NCBI GenBank assembly: GCA_937127125.1
Contig: CAKZLO010000011.1
Coordinates: forward strand, 62,001 to 126,000
Source of the DNA: an uncultured Ardenticatenia bacterium
GTDB taxonomy: Bacteria; Chloroflexota; Anaerolineae; 4572-78; NAK82
Direction: 5' to 3'
Length of the DNA stretch: 64,000 nt
In this document: piece by piece, positions 1-8,724 of the stretch
How positions within the stretch are numbered: the first letter of the stretch is position 1
Layout of the letters: the number at the start of each line of letters is the position of its first letter
The notes under the pieces: generated by a model
Seen by the model: the letters and a program-made list of their open reading frames with translations, nothing else
What the model was told of the DNA's origin: nothing
Database searches by the model: none
Translations under genes and position numbers: made by a program

Positions 1-2
1 AT

Positions 3-155
3 GGGGCAAAGGGTGCTGGTGAGCTGCCATGTATTCCGACTGCCCCGGCCATAGCCAACGCGGTTTACCGTGCCGTGGGTGTACGTGCTTTCCGCCTGCC
101 TATTGATGCACACACCTTGCGTGAGGCACTTGCTGCCGGTCGCCGTGAGATGTGA
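3..155 (+). CDS. Xanthine dehydrogenase-family molybdopterin-binding subunit, C-terminal fragment
   Basis: Only the last 50 codons lie in the window; the gene begins upstream. The frame starting at base 3 reads a Gly-rich stretch, then GELPCIPTAPAIANAV, then a short tail ending in TGA at 153. The run of Pro/Thr/Ala followed by IANAV and a GVR-LP motif is typical of the C-terminus of large subunits of the xanthine dehydrogenase/aldehyde oxidase family, where a nearby glutamate (here in GAGE) is the catalytic base at the Mo cofactor. Substrate cannot be told from this piece. The PIG-L gene follows 21 bases later on the same strand, so cotranscription is likely. Confidence 0.8.
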   Translation, partial: GAKGAGELPCIPTAPAIANAVYRAVGVRAFRLPIDAHTLREALAAGRREM

Positions 156-176
156 GGCAAATCATACTGCAATTGT

Positions 177-1073
177 ATGGGACGGTCCGCATCTAAGATG
201 ATCCCTGCTGCTGGTCGCCGCTTGCTTGGTATTTTTGCTCACCCTGACGACGAATCGTTCGGAACAGGTGGCACGCTGGCAAAATATGCCCGCGGCGGTG
301 TCGAGGTGCATGTGTGTACCGTCACTGACGGCGCCAGCGGCACCTATGATCCCCTCGAGCTCCAAGCAAGCGGTGCGCGCACACTCGCCGACCTGCGTCG
401 TCAAGAGCTCGAGTGCGCTTGCCACGTACTCGGAGCACATCTTTGGACGCTCAATTATCGCGATAGTGGTATGCCTGGCAGTCCAGACAACCTACATCCT
501 GAAAGCTTGCTTCAATCTCCAATGGACAAAGTAGTGGTTGATTTGGTACGCGTGATCCGCCTGGTGCGGCCACACGTTATCATCACCCACGAGGTCTCCG
601 GCGGTTACAACCATCCGGATCACGTTAAGACCAGCCAAGCTGTGCAACAAGCTTTCTATGCGGCGGGCGACGAAACTTCTCTTCCAACCTCGTCAGCCCA
701 AAGCCTGACAGCTTGGCAACCGATGCGCCTTTATCATCTGGTGGTACCGCGTTCAAGCATCCGCTGGTTTATTTTCCTTTTATGGCTGCGTGGTAAGGAT
801 GCACGCCACTTTGGCAACAATCGCGATATTGACCTGACTCGTGTCGGAGTACCAGACCACCAGATTCACGTGCGCCTGCATTTGCAGGCATATTTGAAGG
901 TCAAAGAGCAGGCCAGCGCGTGTCATCGCAGTCAAGGTGGCCACGGCACCATCATGCACTGGCCTGCGTTTCTGGGCCGACGCGCAATGGCATACGAGCA
1001 CTTTATCCAAGTGTTACCGCCTGGAGCGCGTCGGCATCGCGATCTCTTCGAAGGGTTGGAGGAGATATTATGA
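177..1073 (+). CDS. PIG-L/LmbE family zinc deacetylase (MshB/Mca-like)
   Basis: A 298-residue protein of the PIG-L family, Zn-dependent enzymes that remove acetyl from N-acetylglucosamine-type substrates. The zinc motif AHPDDE is at residues 21-26 and the second metal motif NHPDH is in the GGYNHPDH segment near residue 145. Length and the HPDH context resemble mycothiol-pathway MshB/Mca, but the true substrate (GlcNAc-inositol, bacillithiol precursor, glycolipid or xenobiotic conjugate) cannot be read from sequence. The first ATG has no obvious ribosome binding site; an internal ATG at 198 is a possible alternative start. Its stop overlaps the start of the macro-domain gene (ATGA), so the two are translationally coupled. 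Confidence 0.85.
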   Translation: MGRSASKMIPAAGRRLLGIFAHPDDESFGTGGTLAKYARGGVEVHVCTVTDGASGTYDPLELQASGARTLADLRRQELECACHVLGAHLWTLNYRDSGMPGSPDNLHPESLLQSPMDKVVVDLVRVIRLVRPHVIITHEVSGGYNHPDHVKTSQAVQQAFYAAGDETSLPTSSAQSLTAWQPMRLYHLVVPRSSIRWFIFLLWLRGKDARHFGNNRDIDLTRVGVPDHQIHVRLHLQAYLKVKEQASACHRSQGGHGTIMHWPAFLGRRAMAYEHFIQVLPPGARRHRDLFEGLEEIL

Positions 1074-1660
1074 AGCGCGAAGTCCTGTTTGAACAGCGTG
1101 TGGGAGAAGACCGGGTGATTCGAATCGTGCAGGGTGACCTAACTGAAGAACAGGTGGATGCCATCGTCAATGCTGCTAACGAGCATTTGCAGCATGGCGG
1201 AGGTGTGGCTGGAGCTATCGTGCGTAAAGGCGGTCGTGTGATCCAGGAGGAAAGCGATCGCTGGGTACGCGAACACGGCCTCGTGCGTACGGGCACCGCT
1301 GCCATCACCAGCGCTGGGATGTTACCATGTCGCTATGTAATACACACTGTCGGGCCAGTCTGGCGCGGAGGTGGACAGGGTGAGGATGCTCTTCTAGCCA
1401 GTGCTGTGCGCAGCGCGCTTGACATGGCAGTGCGCCATCAGTTGCGCAGCGTGTCATTGCCTGCCATTTCTTCTGGGATCTTTGGGTTCCCTAAGCCCCG
1501 ATGTGCTGCCATCATTCTTAAAGAAGTGTTTGAGCACCTCACCGGGCATCCTGACAGCACCTTGCGCGAGGTCAACCTGTGCAACATCGACAGCGAGACC
1601 AGCCAAATCTTCTTGGAGGAGGCACGACAGCGATTCGGCCACAAGAAGGATGTGAGCTAG
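1070..1660 (+). CDS. Macro domain (ADP-ribose-binding) protein
   Basis: A single macro domain of 196 residues, close to the O-acetyl-ADP-ribose deacetylase (YmdB) type. Visible family motifs are GDLTEEQVDAIVNAAN near the N-terminus, the phosphate loop HGGGVAGAI, and the second loop PAISSGIFGFP. Such proteins bind ADP-ribose or hydrolyse O-acetyl-ADP-ribose and ADP-ribosylated groups in the cytoplasm. The start at 1070 is chosen because it overlaps the upstream TGA as ATGA and is preceded by GGAGGAG at 1058; the longer upstream open frame is not needed. The stop is only 15 bases from the convergent ABC ATPase gene. Coupling with a PIG-L deacetylase suggests processing of related acetylated or ribosylated metabolites, which is inference. 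Confidence 0.88.
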   Translation: MKREVLFEQRVGEDRVIRIVQGDLTEEQVDAIVNAANEHLQHGGGVAGAIVRKGGRVIQEESDRWVREHGLVRTGTAAITSAGMLPCRYVIHTVGPVWRGGGQGEDALLASAVRSALDMAVRHQLRSVSLPAISSGIFGFPKPRCAAIILKEVFEHLTGHPDSTLREVNLCNIDSETSQIFLEEARQRFGHKKDVS

Positions 1661-1675
1661 AAGACAATCCTCGGG

Positions 1676-2809
1676 CTAACTTGGGCTGCTGGGGCTCTCA
1701 TCTCCAGAAGTTGAGTGGCTGGCAGCTGCAGGAGGTAATAACACCACACCAAGAGGATTGATGGCCAAGGTGATGGGCTCACCCGGTTGCGCCTGAAGTG
1801 CCTCTACCGCACTCAGGTGAAATGTGAGCGGTGGCCCTTGTTCTGGTTGCAATTTAATACGATAGTGTTCACCGCGAAACAGGCGGGAGACCAGCTGACC
1901 CCGAATAATGGCATGGTCTGGCGGAATATAGCTGTTGTCCGCAGGGTACCCGATTAGCACAGCTGCTTCCGGGCGGATCAGCACTGTCACCGGGCCGTTG
2001 GAACGAAAACCATCAATCGCAATGTGTAACGTGCCCCAAGGACTTGCCACTGTGTCAGGCGACAACTTCCGACCGGGAGCGAGGTTGGTCATGCCCAGAA
2101 AACGCGCCACGAACTCGTTCGCTGGTTGACGGTAAATTGCCTCAGGCGTGCCAATCTGCTCAATTTGGCCAAAATTCATGATGATCGCGCGGTCGGCGAC
2201 CGAAAACGCTTCGAGCTGGTCGTGCGTGACGTAAAGCGCTGTCATGTGCACCCTGGTCAAAATGTCGCGCAATTCGATCATCAGACGTTCCCGGGTGATG
2301 CGGTCGAGCGATCCCAAGGGTTCATCGAGCATCAACAAGCGTGGGCGAGGCGCCAGGCTACGTGCCAAGGCCACGCGCTGTGCCTCACCACCCGAAATCT
2401 CGTAAACACTGCGCCGTTCGAAACCACTCAGCCCTACCAACGCGAGCACCTCATACACTTGCTGGGCAATGTGCTCATCTGTGTCCTCTGTGCGCGAGCG
2501 ATGCATGCGCAAACCGAATGCCACATTCTCAAACACGTTGCGGTGAGGGAACAAAGCGTAGTCCTGGAACATCAGCCCAAAGTCACGCAGGTGTGGAGGC
2601 ACCGCGCCGATATCACGTCCTTCAAATAAAACGCGGCCGCGATCGGGTGTCTCTAAACCAGCAATAATACGCAATAACGTGGTCTTGCCGCACCCAGAGG
2701 GGCCCAGCAGACACACGATCTCACCTTTGTCTATCGCGAAGCTCACCGCACGCAAGGCAGGTGTGTCGCCAAACGTCTTCCAGATGTCAATAACTTCGAG
2801 TGCTGCCAT
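1676..2809 (-). CDS. ABC transporter ATP-binding protein with TOBE domain (PotA/ThiQ/CysA-like)
   Basis: A 377-residue ABC ATPase of the polyamine/iron/sulfate/thiamine importer class. Walker A GPSGCGKT is at 36-43, the Q-loop at FQDYALFPH (81-89), the signature SGGEAQR at 139-145, Walker B LLMLDEP at 158-164 and the switch histidine in YVTHDQ near 196. Residues after about 240 form a TOBE-like beta domain. No permease or substrate-binding protein gene lies beside it in this window, so it is an orphan ATPase here and its substrate is unknown; partners must be encoded elsewhere. It lies just downstream of the cytidylate-kinase-like gene (19-base gap, same strand). Confidence 0.9.
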   Translation of the reverse strand: MAALEVIDIWKTFGDTPALRAVSFAIDKGEIVCLLGPSGCGKTTLLRIIAGLETPDRGRVLFEGRDIGAVPPHLRDFGLMFQDYALFPHRNVFENVAFGLRMHRSRTEDTDEHIAQQVYEVLALVGLSGFERRSVYEISGGEAQRVALARSLAPRPRLLMLDEPLGSLDRITRERLMIELRDILTRVHMTALYVTHDQLEAFSVADRAIIMNFGQIEQIGTPEAIYRQPANEFVARFLGMTNLAPGRKLSPDTVASPWGTLHIAIDGFRSNGPVTVLIRPEAAVLIGYPADNSYIPPDHAIIRGQLVSRLFRGEHYRIKLQPEQGPPLTFHLSAVEALQAQPGEPITLAINPLGVVLLPPAAASHSTSGDESPSSPS

Positions 2810-2828
2810 TCCCGAGCTGCAGATATCC

Positions 2829-3461
2829 TCACAGGCGGTGCACCGCGTCTACAATCAACTGAGCTGCACGCATAGCGCTCCACTTGCCTGTGTTGAGAAC
2901 CAAATGGTATAGAGTTGGGTCATCCCAAGCTATGCCGTGGAAACGCCTCAGATATTCTGCTGCGGCGCGATCACGCTCGTTGATCAACGTGACAGCATTG
3001 GCACGGGTGATATTCAATGTATGATGAGTGCGCCGCACGCGCTCCACCAATGGCGCCACAATGCGCACATGCAACACATTCGGAAAGTCTTTCAAGATAG
3101 CTTGTCCTCCGCGTCCCACGATCACCACATTGTCACGGCGATGCGCCGCGCGCACCAGGAAGCGCACCAGCTCAATACTTTCGTGCTCGTAGAGCTCGCG
3201 TAGCTCACTTCGACCGCTAGGCCAGCGCACCAATGCATGACCCACCAGACGCCGCACCTGAAGCATGCGTTCCAGCACGTTCTGCACACGGTAGTCGTAT
3301 TCCGTGTAGTCGATGGGCTCGGCGAGAGGCAACTCGCTCTCTGCGGCAACCTGCTTCATCAGATCGCGGTCGAAATAGGCATAACGGAGCATTTGGCAGA
3401 CCAGTTTGGCAATTTGCTCGGCACCACTACCCAGCTGACGCGAAACGGTAACGACAGCCAT
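2829..3461 (-). CDS. Cytidylate kinase-like family protein
   Basis: About 210 residues from an ATG at 3461, which has a purine-rich GGGGGGAAG just upstream; the open frame extends further to 3506 but without a better site. The N-terminus VTVSRQLGSGAEQIAKLV is the P-loop-like start seen in the cytidylate-kinase-like family (distinct from Cmk), followed by YFDRDLM and, later, VVIVGRGGQAIL and RVRR. These proteins have a nucleoside-monophosphate kinase fold but mostly no proven substrate. The gene is upstream of the ABC ATPase and probably cotranscribed with it; no functional link is evident. Confidence 0.8.
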   Translation of the reverse strand: MAVVTVSRQLGSGAEQIAKLVCQMLRYAYFDRDLMKQVAAESELPLAEPIDYTEYDYRVQNVLERMLQVRRLVGHALVRWPSGRSELRELYEHESIELVRFLVRAAHRRDNVVIVGRGGQAILKDFPNVLHVRIVAPLVERVRRTHHTLNITRANAVTLINERDRAAAEYLRRFHGIAWDDPTLYHLVLNTGKWSAMRAAQLIVDAVHRL

Positions 3462-3738
3462 TGCTCTTCCCCCCACTCCAGTGTGTTGGTGAACTTGTCC
3501 TGACATGAAGCTTTACCACAACATTGCGTCGCATTCCATAGGATACCACCAACCATTACGCTGCGCCACGAAGCCGAGCAAAGGGCAAACAGAAAGATGC
3601 AGTGCTCCTTGTTTCATCAGGCGATCAAACGACAAACCCAACTGGCACACGAGGCAGCCGTCATATCGCACCGGATGCTCGCTTCGGGCAACCACAAACC
3701 GTCCCCGAGCTGAAACACACGCGCGAGTAAACAGGCTC
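3462..3738. other. Intergenic stretch, no gene seen
   Basis: Divergent region between the cytidylate-kinase-like gene (left, minus) and the LysM gene (right, plus). Short open frames here lack ribosome binding sites and recognisable protein features. The right part holds the LysM promoter and structured leader, listed separately. I see no RNA gene or mobile element. Confidence 0.5.
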
Positions 3739-3767
3739 TTGACATATGTGACAAATTGATGTATTAT
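3739..3767 (+). promoter_or_regulatory. Sigma70-like promoter of the LysM gene
   Basis: TTGACA at 3739-3744, a 17-base spacer and TATTAT at 3762-3767: a perfect -35 and a 5/6 -10. Transcription would start near 3774, giving a leader of about 100 bases before the ATG at 3876. Confidence 0.75.
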
Positions 3768-3801
3768 GTAAACGACAAGCATTGAACTCTGCAATCGAGA
3801 C

Positions 3802-3854
3802 GTACCCGCAAGCATACTATTTGGCAAAGGGTACAGCATCTCTACACTGTACCC
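3802..3854 (+). promoter_or_regulatory. Three-arm leader structure (GTACCC / GGGTACAG / CTGTACCC)
   Basis: GTACCC at 3802-3807, GGGTACAG at 3829-3836 and CTGTACCC at 3847-3854 lie in the leader of the LysM mRNA. The middle arm can pair with the first (6 bp) or the third (8 bp, 10-base loop), and the third arm sits about 8 bases before the ribosome binding site GGGAGG (3863-3868). The arrangement allows mutually exclusive hairpins. A regulatory role is inference. Confidence 0.45.
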
Positions 3855-3875
3855 AGGATAAAGGGAGGCAAAGAT

Positions 3876-5456
3876 ATGTCCATCAAGGTACTTGGTTTGA
3901 TTGTACTGGCGACCGTGCTATGCATCGCGCTATTACCGCCAAGCGTGTTAGCTGCTCCCAGGGACCAGCAAGGCACCTATCATGTGGTGGCACCCGGTGA
4001 AACGCTGGCCGCCATCGCAGCTCGTTATGGGGTAACCATCAGCGAGATTATGCTAGCCAATGGGATCAGCAATGCCAACCTAATCTATGCTGGTCAGCGC
4101 CTGTTTATTCCAAAGTCCGACGGACCTGCCAGTGTACCCCAAGAGCATATTGTGAGTCCTGGAGAGTCACTGACCTCCATCGCTTCCCTCTACGGTGTCA
4201 CCGTGGCTCAGCTGGCCGCCGCGAACGGTCTAGGCATCGATGATTTCATTTTTGCGGGTCAGGTTCTGGCTATTCCGTCCAGTCAACGGGACACATCTAG
4301 TGCTGCCTACGGCTGCGCGACACATCACACTGTGCAGCCTGGCGAGACCCTATTTTCCATCGCTACACGCTATCAGGTAACAGTGGCTGCACTGATCGAG
4401 ACGAATGCCATTGCGAACGCCAATCTGATCTACGCTGGTCAGAGACTGTGCGTACCCCCCAAAGTTGTAGACACTGTGCCAGTGGCGGGACCAGTGGCAG
4501 AGGTGCCAACTTATCCGGAAACAATGGCACCACCCGAATATCCCACATATCCCCACGAAGCACTGGCGCCGTACACACCACCCAGCTATCAACCGCCAGC
4601 ACCTTCGACGGGTATGGTACTTGTCCCGCCGGAATACAATCCTAACCCACTGGGAATGTATGCAACTCCCACTCCGGTCAGCCAGCCACCAACCTATCAA
4701 CCGCCCAGCTATGCCCTCTGTGCAATACCTCCCTGCCCTCCTACGACAGGAGGCATAACACCCATCGTCCAGACCGCCAGCTATGCCCAGAGTTCCGAGC
4801 CGGGGGTGACGATTGTGCGCGCTGAGGAAGTATGGGTGGGCAATCAGACGGCTGATCCAGAAGACCCTCAGCAAAGGACCACGCTTATGGTGATGGTATG
4901 GGACGGCAAGGGGGTACCAGTCATTATGCGCGACGCCAGCGGAGCGGTGAAGCGTCGTGTTGCCAGCGTCAACTTTGAGTTTAGCTGGGTGCCAACCGCT
5001 GTCTTTCGTGATATCGCTCCCGGTTTTTACGATGTGTTCATCGAAGGTGAGCCCACACGCATTGTTCGAGCACAAGTGCATCCTGGGCATCGGCCCCTGG
5101 TTGAATTTCGTAAGAGAGCGATGACCCCAGAAATGGGTGTCGCGGTAGCTACAGCCAGCGGAACGCGTTGGGTGGCCAATGTGGTTGAAAACACCAGTGG
5201 CAACAAGCCACTCGGTCCAGCTTCCATTCTCGTCGTACGCACCGGAATGAATGACCAGACGATCCGTATCAAGGCACCACCCGGTTTTGAGACCACTTGC
5301 ATCACGGGTACCAAGCCCGAACATGGCCCTGGTGCCTGCGACGTTGGCGGCCTGAACGCGGGCACGTACCAAGTGATCCTCGAAGGTGCCGGTGTGGGTA
5401 TTGAGCTCTTCCTCGATGGAGTTGGAACTGCCACCGTCGAGTTTCATCCTGAGTAA
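3876..5456 (+). CDS. Secreted protein with three LysM domains
   Basis: A 526-residue protein with a Sec signal peptide (hydrophobic 4-26, cleavage likely after LA at 26-27) and three LysM repeats at about 35-79, 90-134 and 150-194, each with the YHVVAPGETL/IAARYGVT/NLIYAGQRL pattern. LysM binds peptidoglycan or chitin-like glycans, so it is probably wall-attached. Residues 200-290 are rich in Pro, Tyr and Thr (a linker), and the last 230 residues form two beta-rich, Ig-like stretches of unknown function. The start has GGGAGG seven bases upstream. It is monocistronic, with its own promoter and a strong terminator at 5476. A second, much shorter LysM protein is at 32834. Confidence 0.88.
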   Translation: MSIKVLGLIVLATVLCIALLPPSVLAAPRDQQGTYHVVAPGETLAAIAARYGVTISEIMLANGISNANLIYAGQRLFIPKSDGPASVPQEHIVSPGESLTSIASLYGVTVAQLAAANGLGIDDFIFAGQVLAIPSSQRDTSSAAYGCATHHTVQPGETLFSIATRYQVTVAALIETNAIANANLIYAGQRLCVPPKVVDTVPVAGPVAEVPTYPETMAPPEYPTYPHEALAPYTPPSYQPPAPSTGMVLVPPEYNPNPLGMYATPTPVSQPPTYQPPSYALCAIPPCPPTTGGITPIVQTASYAQSSEPGVTIVRAEEVWVGNQTADPEDPQQRTTLMVMVWDGKGVPVIMRDASGAVKRRVASVNFEFSWVPTAVFRDIAPGFYDVFIEGEPTRIVRAQVHPGHRPLVEFRKRAMTPEMGVAVATASGTRWVANVVENTSGNKPLGPASILVVRTGMNDQTIRIKAPPGFETTCITGTKPEHGPGACDVGGLNAGTYQVILEGAGVGIELFLDGVGTATVEFHPE

Positions 5457-5475
5457 GCGTGTTCTCCTCCTTCAG

Positions 5476-5518
5476 AGAGGCGGCTCCATTGCCAGCACTG
5501 GAGCCGCCTCTTGCTATT
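5476..5518 (+). terminator. Intrinsic terminator after the LysM gene
   Basis: A perfect 13-bp stem (5476-5488 with 5499-5511; AGAGGCGGCTCCA and its complement) with a 10-base loop, followed by a T-containing tail. Confidence 0.85.
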
Positions 5519-5593
5519 TACAAGTGTGCAGCCATTGCCAGTAGCAGGGACGAATACAGCACACAGCAGCGAAGTTGCCTACTGGAGTGCACA

Positions 5594-5622
5594 TTGACGG
5601 CATAGGCAGGCAACTGTATACT
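5594..5622 (+). promoter_or_regulatory. Sigma70-like promoter of the AI-2E family gene
   Basis: TTGACG at 5594-5599, a 17-base spacer and TATACT at 5617-5622. The expected start of transcription (about 5629) is only some 11 bases before the ATG at 5640, so the mRNA would have a very short leader. Confidence 0.7.
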
Positions 5623-5639
5623 AGATATTGATATTGCCT

Positions 5640-6947
5640 ATGAAGCCAAACATTCAAAGTCGCATCTTCTTTTATATTCTATTCGCTTTCTCGGCCTATC
5701 TGGCCTACTTGCTGATCGGGCCCTACATAGGCACCGTTGTGCTAGCTGTGGTCACTGCGACCGTCTTCCAGCCGGTGTACGAGCTGTTCGTGCGGCTGGT
5801 GGGCAAATGGCGTGGCGCGCCGGTTACCCTCACCATCATCACGATCTTCGTTGTTGTGTTAGTGCCAGTAGGAGGGATACTCAGCCTGGCTGTACAGCAA
5901 GCTCTGGAGTTTAGCGCCGATGTATCGCGCCTTGTCGCCGGTGTGGTCGAGTATCCTTCGCTGGACGACATGCTGGCGCGCGTCAATCAGCTGCTGGCAG
6001 GCCTGCCCTTTGCACAGGGATTCCAATTGACGCCGCAGGGCGTTTACCAAGCGCTCGAAACCGCAGCACGTGCCGTGGCCACCTTTCTAGCCGAGACAGC
6101 TATCTCCTTGAGCAGCGCCTCGGTGGACGTGATCATAGGCTTGGTACTGTATGTATCACTGCTAGCAGCACTGTTCCCCAATTATCCACGTCTCATTGAC
6201 ATGCTGCGCAAAATGAGCCCGCTCAGCGACGAGATGGACGAGAAGTACATCCGCCGTATTACCGTTATCACCAAATCTATGGCGCGCGGCATGCTGGTGT
6301 TGGCCCTAGTCCAAGGTCTGGTGATGGGGCTGTTCTTCTGGGCAGCAGGGGTGAAATATGCCTTGTTCTGGGCGCTGGCTTCAGTTTTTATGGCGATGTT
6401 GCCTCTGGGGTGTGGTGTAGTGGCTGTGCCGATCGGCATCGTGCACATCGCCTTGGGCAACCTGTGGGAGGGCCTGCTCATCCTGGTGGGTTATGCCGTA
6501 GTAGTGAGTGGCATGCAGTATTATCTGACGCCACGGCTGGTATCACGTGAGGCCCGATTGAACCCAGCGCTCGTGCTGCTCAGCGTCTTTGGCGGGCTCA
6601 AAATGTTCGGCTTTATGGGGCTGGTCTACGGGCCGGTTATCATGATTTTCGTAGTCACCACGATTGAGATATACCTGGACTATTACCGCATTGCGAAATC
6701 GGCCACCCTGTTGGAGGAGATGGCACCACCTCTGACAGCACCCGAAGAAGTGGCGCTGATGTCGCCGTACGACACAGATACATCTCCGCCGGAGGCGCTA
6801 CCAGCGGTGCAACCAGTCGAAGAAGTATCCGCCGCGGCAAACACGGAAGTGCTCCGACCTCGCAACCTCTGGTCGACCGTGCGACGCCTGCCTCAGATCG
6901 CTAACTGGCGGCCGCCAGGCCCATGGGTGCGTCAGCAGCGCAATTGA
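5640..6947 (+). CDS. AI-2E family transporter (PerM/YdiK-like membrane protein)
   Basis: A 435-residue polytopic membrane protein. Paired N-terminal helices (about 5-45), a third near 60-85, a long periplasmic or cytoplasmic segment with amphipathic helix, and a C-terminal group of four to five helices follow the AI-2E/PerM layout, including the late GYAVVVSGMQYYLTPRLV and LVYGPVIMIF motifs. The family exports small molecules or ions; the autoinducer-2 link is proven only for a few members. The last 80 residues are a hydrophilic Pro/Glu tail. ATG 5640 is preferred over TTG 5628 because the promoter ends just upstream. No ribosome binding site is evident, consistent with a near-leaderless mRNA. 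Confidence 0.85.
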   Translation: MKPNIQSRIFFYILFAFSAYLAYLLIGPYIGTVVLAVVTATVFQPVYELFVRLVGKWRGAPVTLTIITIFVVVLVPVGGILSLAVQQALEFSADVSRLVAGVVEYPSLDDMLARVNQLLAGLPFAQGFQLTPQGVYQALETAARAVATFLAETAISLSSASVDVIIGLVLYVSLLAALFPNYPRLIDMLRKMSPLSDEMDEKYIRRITVITKSMARGMLVLALVQGLVMGLFFWAAGVKYALFWALASVFMAMLPLGCGVVAVPIGIVHIALGNLWEGLLILVGYAVVVSGMQYYLTPRLVSREARLNPALVLLSVFGGLKMFGFMGLVYGPVIMIFVVTTIEIYLDYYRIAKSATLLEEMAPPLTAPEEVALMSPYDTDTSPPEALPAVQPVEEVSAAANTEVLRPRNLWSTVRRLPQIANWRPPGPWVRQQRN

Positions 6948-6970
6948 TCAATCGCGCATAACCACCATAT

Positions 6971-6984
6971 TCCGGTATACCGGA
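6971..6984. promoter_or_regulatory. 14-bp perfect palindrome upstream of glnA promoter
   Basis: TCCGGTATACCGGA at 6971-6984 is its own reverse complement and lies 24 bases before the distal glnA -35. Its size and position fit a dimeric activator or repressor site. It could also belong to the 3' end of the preceding transcript, but it has no T-tract. Confidence 0.45.
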
Positions 6985-7008
6985 CACAGAAATGCCCCAA
7001 ATGGGTAC

Positions 7009-7037
7009 TTTACGCTCGCCTGTCGTCCCTCTATAAT
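7009..7037 (+). promoter_or_regulatory. glnA distal promoter P1
   Basis: TTTACG at 7009-7014, a 17-base spacer and a consensus TATAAT at 7032-7037. Confidence 0.6.
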
Positions 7038-7048
7038 GAAAGACGTTA

Positions 7049-7057
7049 TGCTATAAT
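7049..7057 (+). promoter_or_regulatory. glnA proximal promoter P2 (extended -10)
   Basis: TGC directly before a consensus TATAAT (7052-7057) makes an extended -10 element; no good -35 is needed. Transcription would start near 7064, just ahead of the purine-rich GAAGGGAAAG ribosome binding site. Confidence 0.6.
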
Positions 7058-7082
7058 CTAATTAAAGAAGGGAAAGTGTGCT

Positions 7083-8498
7083 ATGTCCAAGACAGTTGCA
7101 GATGTACTTGCCATGGCCAAACAGGTCAGTATGGTGGATTTGCGTTTCACCGATCTTCCGGGCACTTGGCAGCATTTCAGCATACCAGCCCATGAGCTTA
7201 ACGAGGCCCTCTTCGAAGATGGCATCGGCTTTGATGGTTCATCGATTCGGGGCTTCCGCGAGATACACGAATCAGACATGCTGCTGATACCGGATGCAGA
7301 CAGCGCCTTTGTGGATCCTGTTTTGCAAGTGCCCACTCTCGTGCTAATTTGCGACGTGTACGATCCGATCACCCACCAGCCTTACACACGCGATCCACGC
7401 TATGTGGCACGCAAGGCAGAAGCCTATCTACAGCAGACCGGCTTGGCGGATGTGAGCTACTGGGGACCTGAGGCCGAGTTCTTCATCTTCAACGATGTGC
7501 GGTATGGCGGTGGCACCAACCAAGGTTTCTACTACATCGACAGCCAAGAAGGCTGGTGGAATAGCGGAAAAGAGCTCAACCCCAACCTGGGAGGACAAAT
7601 ACCACCCAAGCGCGGTTACTTCCCTGTTCCACCTGCTGACACATTGCAGGATCTGCGCAGCAAGATGGTGATGGCATTGGAGAGCGTAGGTGTGCCCGTT
7701 GAGGTACACCATCATGAGGTGGCTACTGCCGGCCAGGCAGAGATCGACATGCGCTTCGCGACACTGACGCGCATGGCTGATCAGGTGATGATCTACAAGT
7801 ATGTCGTTAAGAATGTAGCGCGTCAGAACAACATGACAGCCACCTTCATGCCCAAGCCCCTCTTCGAAGATAATGGCAGTGGTATGCACGTGCACATCAG
7901 CCTGTGGAAGGATGAGCGCAACATCTTCTTCGACGAAGCAGGCTATGCACAATTATCCGACACAGCGCGTTTCTTTATAGGTGGTTTACTCCATCACGCG
8001 CCAGCATTGCTTGCTCTGGCAGCGCCAACCACGAACTCCTATCGCCGTTTGGTGCCCGGCTTCGAGGCGCCAGTAAACTTGGCCTACTCGCAGCGCAACC
8101 GTTCAGCCATCTGCCGCATTCCGATGTACTCGCGCAGCCCACGCGCCAAGCGCATCGAGTTCCGCGCGCCTGATCCAAGCTGCAACCCCTATTTCTGTTT
8201 TGCAGCGTTGCTGATGGCTGGACTGGATGGCATCCAGAGTCGCATTGATCCCGGTCAGCCAATGGACAAGGATCTTTATGATCTTCCGCCAGAGGAGGCG
8301 CGTCAGGTCAAACAAGTGCCCGGTTCACTGGACAAGGTGCTGGATGCATTGGAAGCAGACCACGAGTTCCTGTTGCGGGGTGATGTGTTCACCGAGGACG
8401 CACTGGAAGCATACATTGATTATAAACGACGCTTCGAGGTAGATCCAGTGCGCATGCGCCCTCATCCCCACGAGTTTGTGCTATATTATGATATATAA
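7083..8498 (+). CDS. glnA: Glutamine synthetase type I (beta-like)
   Basis: A 471-residue GSI enzyme making glutamine from glutamate, ammonia and ATP, normally as a cytoplasmic dodecamer. Family motifs seen are DGSSIRGF (about 56-63), the metal and substrate segment [31 protein letters not shown] and [11 protein letters not shown]. The segment DLYDLPPEE carries Tyr399 at the position adenylylated in the GSI-beta class, so control by covalent adenylylation is possible; no glnE or glnB is in the window. Two tandem promoters and a palindrome precede it, and a hairpin at 8641 ends the transcript. GAAGGGAAAG supports the start. Confidence 0.95.
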   Translation: MSKTVADVLAMAKQVSMVDLRFTDLPGTWQHFSIPAHELNEALFEDGIGFDGSSIRGFREIHESDMLLIPDADSAFVDPVLQVPTLVLICDVYDPITHQPYTRDPRYVARKAEAYLQQTGLADVSYWGPEAEFFIFNDVRYGGGTNQGFYYIDSQEGWWNSGKELNPNLGGQIPPKRGYFPVPPADTLQDLRSKMVMALESVGVPVEVHHHEVATAGQAEIDMRFATLTRMADQVMIYKYVVKNVARQNNMTATFMPKPLFEDNGSGMHVHISLWKDERNIFFDEAGYAQLSDTARFFIGGLLHHAPALLALAAPTTNSYRRLVPGFEAPVNLAYSQRNRSAICRIPMYSRSPRAKRIEFRAPDPSCNPYFCFAALLMAGLDGIQSRIDPGQPMDKDLYDLPPEEARQVKQVPGSLDKVLDALEADHEFLLRGDVFTEDALEAYIDYKRRFEVDPVRMRPHPHEFVLYYDI

Positions 8499-8640
8499 TA
8501 CGCATGCCCCGCTACACAGCTATAAGATCAACTAAGAGGAAAAGCGTGTGAGCCTGTGGAGTGCAACGCAGGATTTGAATTGCGGGAAGATTTGAGTAAA
8601 TTCGTGTAGAGCCCTCTTGATCACTACACATCCTGAGCAT

Positions 8641-8673
8641 CAGGGCAAGCTTCCATGCTTGCCCTGAGCGTTT
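8641..8673 (+). terminator. Intrinsic terminator after glnA
   Basis: A 10-bp perfect stem (CAGGGCAAGC, 8641-8650, with 8657-8666) and a 6-base loop, followed by a short T run. It falls just before the histidine kinase gene, separating it from glnA. Confidence 0.7.
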
Positions 8674-8724
8674 CGACGCATGCTCCAGCTTGGGCTTTGC
8701 ACTGTAGGTGGGTATGTCACCTGT

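Noticed and set aside
4350-5447. 365-codon open frame opposite the LysM gene
   Set aside because: Antisense to a clear LysM protein, Cys/His/Trp-rich, no ribosome site or domain.
7009-7083. Sigma54 promoter for glnA
   Set aside because: No GG-N10-GC element at the right spacing; sigma70-like sites explain the region.
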